Of a stretch of 64,000 bases of DNA, positions 56,367 through 64,000 are shown piece after piece. Position 1 is the first letter of the stretch, and each line of letters opens with the position of its first letter. The notes beneath the pieces are model-generated. The model was given only the letters and a program-made list of their open reading frames with translations, was not told the DNA's origin and did no database searches. The translations under genes were made by a program, and so were the position numbers. This stretch comes from Anaeramoeba ignava (lineage: Eukaryota; Metamonada; Anaeramoebidae): positions 259,501 to 323,500 of the forward strand of contig JAPDFW010000136.1 in the NCBI GenBank assembly GCA_028826165.1, given 5' to 3'.

Positions 56367-59300
56367 ATGAATTCTGATAAAATTCTTTTAATGGGTTTAA
56401 AATCTTTTTTATTCAAATTATCTTCTCCTCGTTTTAAAATGGAAGAAGAATTAAAAAATGTAAATAAAAAAAAAGCAAAAAAAAAAAAAAAGGAAAAAAA
56501 AGATTTTTAAATTAAATTTTTAAATTAGTTTAATCGCATTTTTGGAATTAAAGCTAACATTCAATTATTAACTCTTTTATTAATTGATCTTTGAAAAAGA
56601 AATTCAAAAATCTAAAACAACAACTTTTATAAAAAATCCTAAATTAATTTTGTTGGAAAATCAATTAAATTCTCTTGATAAAATTCCTAATTATTTAACA
56701 ATTATTATTCAAGTTTTTTCTCAATTTTTTCTTAATATAAAAACAAATCAAAATGAATTTTTGCAAAATTTATTCAATTTTTTGGAAATTAAAGATTCAA
56801 TTCAAGATTTACTTTCAAATTATTTCTTAAATTTTGATTCAGAAATTAAATTGGGAAACCTTTCTTTTTCAAATGTTCCTTTAAATTTTTCAAAAAAACA
56901 AGATGAATTGATAACAAAATTTCAAGCCGATTTAGAAAAAGAAGAATTTAATTTAAACATTGAGTAAAAATTAAAATTTAAAATTTAAAATTTAAAATTA
57001 AAAATCTAAAATCGGAAAAAAATAAACTCTTGTTTTCTTTTTAGCAAATTATTAAATAATGAAATTACTTTATCAAAATATGTTCAATCAATAAAGGACT
57101 CAGAATTTAATGCGAAATCATTTAATCAAATAATTATGAAAAAGACAAGCAATTCAGTAGAAATTGGAAAAACATTAGTTTATCTTTGTAATAGATTTTC
57201 ACAAAATCCAAAAATAGGGAAAAAAAATATCATGATGATAATTGAAAAATTACCACGTTTAAAATGGAAAGAAATAATGAATTCGTTTAGATTTCCAGAA
57301 TGCAATTTTTATACTCAAGAATCAGTGGATCTTTTTTTAAAAATTTACAAATCCAAAAATATTATAGCATTATCTTTGGATTCTATACTGGAAAACTGGA
57401 AAAAATCATCTATTCAATTTTCTTTCTTCAATTATGCCTTAAGTTCAAAAGAATTCGATTTGAAAAACCAAATGTCTATTTTTATGAAACAGACAAAAAA
57501 ACCAAATAAATTCCATCAATCAAAAGATCCACTTTCAAGCTTTTTATCAAGAACATTCCATTTTGCTGAATTAGATTCTTGTGGAACTTATTCTTTTATG
57601 CAAAAATTCCTTCTAAATTTCAGAGAAGATCAAATTCTTTTATTGAAAACCCTAGATTCTTTAGAGAATAGCATCAAATCTGCAAAATCAAATTATATTT
57701 ATCAAGAATCATTAAGAAAAACATTAGATATCTTTGGAAATCTTTTTTTCCACTACCAAGGAAATATTGATAGATTGATTGAGAAATATTATTCACAATT
57801 TGGAGATGAATTATGTTCATCAATTCTTAATTTTTTGCAAACAAAACTAGAAAAATCTGAAGAATTAGTTTTGGATTATGATTCAAGAAAAAAATTGATC
57901 AAATTGTTCACTTTTTTAATTACAAAAGCATCAAATCATTATCAAATAATTGACAGAATAAGCATTATTTTTATGGAATATTTAAAAAAATTGGAATTAC
58001 CAGTTGAATTAACCAATTTACCTTACAATATTATTTTTGAAAATCAAGAAAAATTCACAGAAGAAGATGATAAAAATGGGGATTTGATAATTCAAACTGC
58101 GCAAAAATGCATAAAAGAAAACAAGGAATTTCATCTCATATCAGATTTAAAGAAACAACTTCCGGATGAAAAATTTGAGCGCCATATTCTTTCATTTCTC
58201 AAGAAATTTGTGATCATTGAAGAAAATCAGGTTTTGGAAATCTCCCTCGTTTTTGAAAATCTTATTAACAACCATCAAGAATTGTTAACAAACAAATTGG
58301 TTTTTTCAGTTTTCAATATTGTTTTGATTTTACTATTGAAGTTATTGGATCCAAAAAATCAAAACAGAATGACTAATTGGAAATTCTTATCAAAATTAAT
58401 CAAAAATATTATTTCTGAGGTTTCAAAATTCCCCAATTTATTAAACAAAATTAAAGGCATCCTTCAAGAATTTCAGAATGAGTTTGAATCTAAAAAGAAA
58501 ATAATTACTCGTGCTCTAAATCAAATCACAAACGAAAATTATGATGATCAAATCCAAAAAATAAATGAGGCACTTTCTCCTTTTCTTTTTTCTTGGGTTT
58601 TTCAGGATATTATCTCCAGAATAAGAGCAAGTGCTGAATCAAAATTTTTAACTTTAATGATGAAAATTATCGAAAATATCCAAATCCCGCAATCAGAGCA
58701 ATTATTTTTTACTCAATTTTCATATAATTTCCGAGAATCTTATCAAAAAGTTTTTTCTGATCAAACTTCTTTGAAAGAAAAAAAGAACCAATTTAAAGCA
58801 TTATCTACATTTTTAGGAATAATGACTTATCGAAGGGGAATTTCATTAGCCAATTCAAAATTCCCTCTTTTATTTTTTCTTGAAAATTTTGATAACTTCA
58901 CTGATCTACAAAAAGCATTTTCCATAAGTGTTGTCAGAAATATTTTGTTGGAATGTAAAAATTCAACAATATTCACAGTATTTAATCCTGAAATTCTCGA
59001 AATACTAAGAAAGTTACAAGAAATCTATGATCCTGAGTCTGAAAAACCAAATGATTTTGATATTCAAACAATATTTGAATCATTCTCTGAGAATTATTTT
59101 ATTCATCACAGAATTTTGTTAGAATTTTGTTTATTTCTGGATGCTTTACAAAATGATTTTGATTTGACAGATGAATCAATTCTTAAACAAATTTTCCAAG
59201 TTATTACTCAAATTTTACCTCAAATACAGCAACATATTCAAGAAAGAACAAAACACTGGCAAAAATTTCAAAATCGTCCAAATTTCAGAAATAATATCAT

Positions 59301-60513
59301 TTACGATCTAAAATATATTATTATTCCACAAAATTTTGAACAATTCCGGCAAAGATATTTAAAATCTCAAAGTGATGAACAATTTTCTGAACAATTTTCT
59401 GAACAATTTTCTGAATGGATAAAAAATGGCTTAATTTTTAAAATAATTTATGATTTTATTTTTACTTATTCTGGAAAAGAGATTTCTTTTTCTCTTAATC
59501 TTGGTGAATCAATTGATTTATATGGTGAAAATGAAATTGATCCACACTTAATTCCTCCAAAATTTCCTCCAAATATTCCTCCAAATTTTATTCCAAATTT
59601 TAATCATTATCCTTATTTACAAAATGGTATAAATCAATTTGGTGAATCAATTGATTTAGGTGATGAACATGAAAATGATTCCCAATTAATTCCAAGAACT
59701 ATTCATCCAAATATTCCAAATATTCCTCCAAATATTCCTCCAAATTTTAATCCAAATTTTAATCATTATCCTCATCATTTCCAAAATGGTATAAATCAAT
59801 TTAGTGAATCAATTGATTCAAGTGATGAAAATGAAAATGAAAATGAAAATGATTCAAGTGATGAAAATGAAAATGAAAATGAAAATGATTCAAGTGATGA
59901 AAATGAAACTAATCCAAATCAATTAAGTGAATCAATTAATTCAGGTGATGAACATGAAAATGATTCACACTTAATTCCTCCAAAATTTCCTCCAAATATT
60001 CCTCCAAATTTTATTCCAAATTTTCATCATTATCCTTATTATTTACAAAATGGTATAAATCAATTTGGTGAATCAATTGATTCAGGTGATGAACATGAAA
60101 ATGATTCCCAATTAATTCCAAGAACTATTCATCCAAATATTCCTCCAAATATTCCTCCAAATTTTCATCCAAATTTTAATCATTATCCTCATCATTTCCA
60201 AAATGGTATAAATCAATTTAGTGAATCAATTGATTCAAGTGATGAAAATGAAAATGAAAATGAAAATGATTCAAGTGATGAAAATGAAACTAATCCAAAT
60301 CAATTAAGTGAATCAATTAATTCAGGTGATGAAAATGAAATTAATCCACACTTAATTCCTCCAAAATTTCCTCCAAATATTCCTCCAAATTTTATTCCAA
60401 ATTTTAATCATTATCCTTATTATTTACAAAATGGTATAAATCAATTTAGTGAATCAATTAATTCAGGTGATGAAAATGAAAATGATTCAAATGATTCTGA
60501 TGATTCAAATTAA
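56367..60513 (+). CDS. NOT1/CNOT1-like CCR4-NOT scaffold, C-terminally divergent
   Basis: Scaffold of the CCR4-NOT deadenylase complex (family role). Exons: 56367-56459, 56529-56963, 57045-60513. The CNOT1 N-terminal HEAT block is recognisable (IIEKLPRLKWKEIMNSFRF, SSIQFSFFNYALSS). A MIF4G-like (CAF1-binding) segment follows near residues 700-870 (QFKALSTFLGIMTYRRGISL, VVRNILLECKNSTIFTVFNP). The conserved NOT1 C-terminal domain is not seen. After residue ~1000 the protein is tandem PPKFPPNIPPNFIPNF and SESIDSGDEHEND repeats. A +1 break at 56589 (GATCTTTGA) is needed inside exon 2; with one base removed the total is 1332 codons. It may be a divergent paralogue rather than the only NOT1. Confidence 0.7.
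59500..60500. repeat. Coding tandem repeats at the C terminus of the NOT1-like gene
   Basis: About five long units alternating an acidic block (SGDENEND type), a Pro/Asn block (PPNIPPNF) and HYPYYLQNGINQF. Units of two kinds (PPKFPP and PRTIHP) alternate, suggesting duplication of a two-unit block. Confidence 0.85.
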
Positions 60514-60708
60514 TTTCAAATTGATTTCAAATTGATTTAATTTTGATTTAAAATTGATTTAAAATTGATTTAAAATTGATTCAATTTTGATTTAAATTAA
60601 AAAATTTTAATTTTCATTTCTTCAAAAATTAATTAAATCAAATCAAATTTCTTTTTATTATTCTTTTTTTTATTTTTATTGTTTTTTTTCAATCCTAAAT
60701 CAAGAAAA

Positions 60709-63351
60709 TCAATCATCATTTTGAATTAAAAATTGAATTGAATTGTTTTCATTAAGTTGATAATAATCAGTTGCATCAAATAATTCATTTTTGGCATTTT
60801 GAGTAATATTCTCAGGCAATTTATTTAAATAAAGATAATAAATCAAAGCTTGAATTGTTTCATAAGATTTTCCACTATAATCATTAACTTGATTTGATTT
60901 ATCATTAACATTAAGAAGAAACATTCCACGATAAAGTTCACTTCTTGCAACTAAAATAACTTTATGAACACCAATTCTTTTATTATCAACAATAATCTCA
61001 AAATCCTTCTTTCCATTTTCATATAAATTTTTCAAATCATCAAAATATTGTTTTTCTCTTTCTTGTGAATTTGAAATTCCAAGTTCAAGTTCAATTTGAT
61101 TAATCAATTCCTTTTTCATCACTTCATTCTCAGTTATTCCTGTATAAATAAATTTCAAATAATCATTCACTTGCTCAGTTGTTTTTGTTTCTAAAATTTT
61201 GGATAATTTTTCAATTGATTTTCCTTGAATTCTATTTTCTATTATTATTGAATGTGCTTGAATTGTTTCTCCTTCTTTTGATTTAAATGTTAAATCGGTA
61301 AATTCTTTTCTTGCAAAAAGATTATAAAAATCTTGGTAATATCCATCAAATTGTTCAAATAATTGCTCAATTTCCTTTTCCAATTTTAATATTTTAACTA
61401 AATCTTTTGGCGAATTTTCCTTTTGATTTATTTAATTTTAAATTAATTCATCAAAATTAAAATCAAAATTAAAATTAAAATCAAAATTAAAATCAAAATC
61501 AAAATTTTTCACTTTGATTTTTGATTTACATCCTAATATTTTAATTATCAAAAAAAAATATTTTTTGTGATTAAAGATAATTTCTTTTTTTAATTTTGAA
61601 AAAAAAGAATTTATTACATTCTATTAAAAAATAATAAATCAAAAATGAAAAATCAAAAATCAAAAATCAAAGTGAAAATTATTTACATTTTTTATATAAA
61701 TATTTGATCCATTTTTTAGTAATATGAAAAACAAATTCTTATTTTTCTTGAAATAGCAAGCATGATGCAATGGAGTATCATTCTTTTTAAATGAAATATA
61801 CATAAATAAGTATTAAATTCAAATTCAATTCAAATCAAAATTTACATACTTTTTGAAAAATAATCAAATGTAAATATAAATATAAAACATTTCAAATCAA
61901 TTATTTTTTGTGAGAATTTTACAAACTAAATCAAAAATATTTATTATTAAGATTATTTTCAATTTTAAAAATTGGAAGTATTATTTGGATTTGAAATTAA
62001 AAACATCTTGTGAATTGATATTTGCGCCTTTTTCAATTAACAATTCTATTATTTTAGTGGAATTAAAAAATTTATTAACAGCAATATGTAAAGGAGTTTT
62101 TTTCTTCATTTTGAAAATAGAAAATTTAAAGGATTTTTTTTTTAATAATGAAAAAGTTAACAACATTTTTTTTAATTTTCTTTACTAACTAAATTATAAA
62201 ATTAATTATAAAAATAATTATAAAATTAATCAGTCTATTTTTTTTTACGTTCTAAATTTAAAATTAAATTGATAATTATTGATTTAATTTGTTTTTTGTT
62301 TTTTGTTTTATTTTTTGATTTACATTTGTGGAATTTGGATCAGCCCCAGATTCTATTAAAAATCTTATAACTTCTTCTTCTATTCCATTTTTTATTGAGT
62401 GATGAATAATTGTATCTCCCTTTTTTAAATTAATTTTAATTTACAATATTTTTTTGAATTGAATTGAATTGAATTGAATTGAATTGAATTGAATTGAATT
62501 GAATTTTAATTTTTTTGTTGTTTTACATTCTAAAATCAATTATTTGAGTCATTTTATCAAAAACAATTCAAAAAGATCTCTTTAATTATTAAATAATTGT
62601 TTATTTTTTACATACTAAATAAAAAATATAATTTGAATAAAAAAAAAATACTTTCATTTGAAAATTAAAATTTTTTTTTAAAAAATAAAAACATCATGTG
62701 CATTAAGATTTGGAGATAATTCAATAAATGATTTAATATTTTCAAGAGTTCTTCTTCTATCTAATAAATAGAATAAAGGGGTTTTTTGCTTTAAAAAAGG
62801 AAATATTAATTCAAAAAAAGTTTTAAAAAGAATATTTTGAATAAAAAATTTAATCAAAATTTACAAACTTTTTCAAATTCAATTATTATTCAATCATTAT
62901 TCAATTATTATTCCAATCATTATTTAATTCATTTTTTACTTTCTAAATTAGTTTTTATTAAAATTATTTTTTATTAAAAAATTATTTTTTTTATTTTCAC
63001 ATCTTTTGATTCTAAACTAATTCCTTCACTTATAAGAAATTTAATCATTTGCAAATCAATATCATTTGCAACTGCAAGATGAAGTAGAGTTGATTTCTAA
63101 TTGAAAAATTGAAAAATTCAAATTGATTGAATTACTAAAAAATTTACTAACTTTTTTTTCTTCTTTAAAAAATTTTTTTCAAACTAAAAATTTAAATTTA
63201 ATTTTTAATTTAGAATTTAATTATTAATTTAAATATTAAAACCATCAGAAAATCGATAATCAAAACCAATTAATTTTTCTTTTAATAAATTTTTTAACCC
63301 TTTTTGAGAATTATTCCTTAAAACTTGTAAAAAATCTGAACGAAAAATCAT
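60709..63351 (-). CDS. Ankyrin repeats plus tandem BTB domains
   Basis: Likely adaptor protein. Exons: 63351-63243, 63096-63001, 62788-62693, 62419-62324, 62103-62005, 61782-61687, 61419-60709. Exons 2-6 are 32-33 codons each, phase 0, and each carries exactly one ankyrin repeat (KSTLLHLAV, KTPLFYLL, GDTIIHHSI, KTPLHIAV, NDTPLHHA). The last exon finishes an ankyrin motif (ENSPKDLVKIL) and has two BTB domains (FTDLTFKSKEGETIQAHS, then VHKVILVARSELYRGMF and VNDYSGKSYETIQALIYYLY). The second BTB closely matches that of the WD40-BTB gene. The exon 1/exon 2 join is off by one base with every donor I could find (GATG|GTTTTA), so exon 1 may contain an extra base. Confidence 0.8.
62456..62506. repeat. 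(GAATT)n pentanucleotide microsatellite
   Basis: About ten perfect units in the ankyrin-BTB intron between exons 3 and 4. Confidence 0.95.
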
Positions 63352-63461
63352 TTGAAAAAAAGAAAATGAAAAAAAAAATGAATTTTTGATTTTTATTATT
63401 TTTATTGATTTAAAATGTTTTTTTTCTTAAATTGAAAAGGAAAAATAACTCGTTGTTGTTT

Positions 63462-64000
63462 TTAGAATTTGAATTGAATCATTTTAAATTGAGCTAATTG
63501 AGATAAATTAATCATTTCAAGAGAAATCAAAGAATTTGAGAATTTTTGACTTGATTGAATTAAAATTTGTTTCAAAAAATTAAGTAAATTAAAAATGGAA
63601 GAAAAATCACCAATTTCTCTTGAAGGTCTTAAAAAGAAAAGAGTGAGATGAATCCATTTAATAAGAGAATCCAAAAAGGGTTCAATTGAAAGCATTTGTG
63701 TGAGTTTTTGAAGAAAAAGTGGTAAATAAATTGGATTAATATGTTTTTTGAAAATTTTCTTTTTAGGTTTTATCAATCGACAAAATTCATAAAGAAGATT
63801 TATATTGTTTGAATTTAAGCATGAAGAAAAAATGTAAGTGTATTCTTCTTTAGAGATTAATTTCTGTTTTAAGATTTCAACTGAAGTAATTTGATATTGA
63901 TTTTGAAATTGTAATTGATTTTGAAATTGATTTTGAAATTGATTTTGAAATTGATTTTGAAATTGATTTTGAAATTGATTTTGAAATTGATTTTGATATT
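63462..64000 (-). CDS. EDC4: EDC4/Ge-1-like decapping enhancer, C-terminal part
   Basis: Partial gene open through the right window edge; only the C-terminal ~180 residues are visible. A Gln/Asn/Phe repeat (QNQF units) precedes a helical domain whose pattern resembles the EDC4 C-terminal domain: EILKQKLISKEEYTYIFSSC, NLLYEFCRLIKPKK, LPLFLQKLTQML, LDSLIKWIHLTL. EDC4 scaffolds DCP1-DCP2 decapping in P-bodies. The stop is at 63462, 110 bp upstream of the ankyrin-BTB start in the same orientation. Assignment rests on the order of short motifs and is moderate. Confidence 0.5.
   Translation of the reverse strand, partial: YQNQFQNQFQNQFQNQFQNQFQNQFQNQLQFQNQYQITSVEILKQKLISKEEYTYIFSSCLNSNNINLLYEFCRLIKPKKKIFKKHINPIYLPLFLQKLTQMLSIEPFLDSLIKWIHLTLFFLRPSREIGDFSSIFNLLNFLKQILIQSSQKFSNSLISLEMINLSQLAQFKMIQFKF
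63893..64000. repeat. (ATTTTGAAATTG)n coding tract
   Basis: Dodecamer array read on the minus strand as CAATTTCAAAAT (Gln-Phe-Gln-Asn) within the EDC4-like gene; runs off the window. Confidence 0.9.

Overview
This window is nuclear DNA of a single-celled eukaryote. It is extremely AT-rich, genes are cut by short GT-AG spliceosomal introns, TAA, TGA and TAG all act as stops, and proteins are loaded with hexanucleotide-encoded Asn/Glu/Gln/Ser/Lys tracts. WD40 or ankyrin repeats joined to a tandem-BTB module, a FG-GAP/FN3 surface protein and a RasGAP-DUF547 fusion suggest a free-living amoeboflagellate. An Anaeramoeba-like metamonad is my best guess; this is inference and cannot be proved from the window.

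Layout: 0.2-1.6 kb DZIP1/Iguana-like zinc-finger protein (-). 1.7-7.3 kb C2-RasGAP-DUF547 protein (-) with a 2.2-kb satellite intron. 7.5-11.3 kb giant Asn/Glu/Gln protein (+). 11.4-17.8 kb XMAP215/ch-TOG microtubule polymerase (-). 18.9-24.0 kb Sec14-like lipid-transfer protein (-) with a 3.5-kb intron of almost pure A/T. 24.2-32.5 kb WD40-BTB protein (-), whose 6.3-kb third intron holds a complete 4.2-kb DDE transposon. 32.8-38.4 kb FG-GAP/FN3 type I membrane protein (-) and a 5'-truncated copy that ends in a ~144-bp satellite (38.4-40.0 kb). 40.1 kb UBE2C (+). 40.8-45.1 kb VPS41 (-). 45.2-48.1 kb golgin CASP (+). 48.3-54.6 kb tandem pair of MscS-type channels (+). 55.1 kb CKS1 (+). 56.4-60.5 kb NOT1-like protein (+). 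60.7-63.4 kb ankyrin-BTB protein (-). 63.5 kb to the edge EDC4-like protein (-).

Functions grouped: cell cycle (UBE2C, CKS1, XMAP215; the only AACGG elements I noticed outside coding sequence lie upstream of these three), membrane traffic (VPS41, CASP, Sec14), mRNA decay (NOT1, EDC4), signalling (RasGAP, BTB proteins), cilium (DZIP1), mechanosensation (MscS pair).

Three general properties stand out. Long introns are built of intron-specific satellite words and almost lack G on the transcribed sense strand. WD and ankyrin repeats are encoded one repeat per phase-0 exon. Several conserved genes are broken by single-base frame shifts, most of them in the same (+1) direction. I reconstructed splice sites by hand; they are supported where exon phases sum to an exact codon number, as stated per gene. 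No tRNA, rRNA or CRISPR array was seen.
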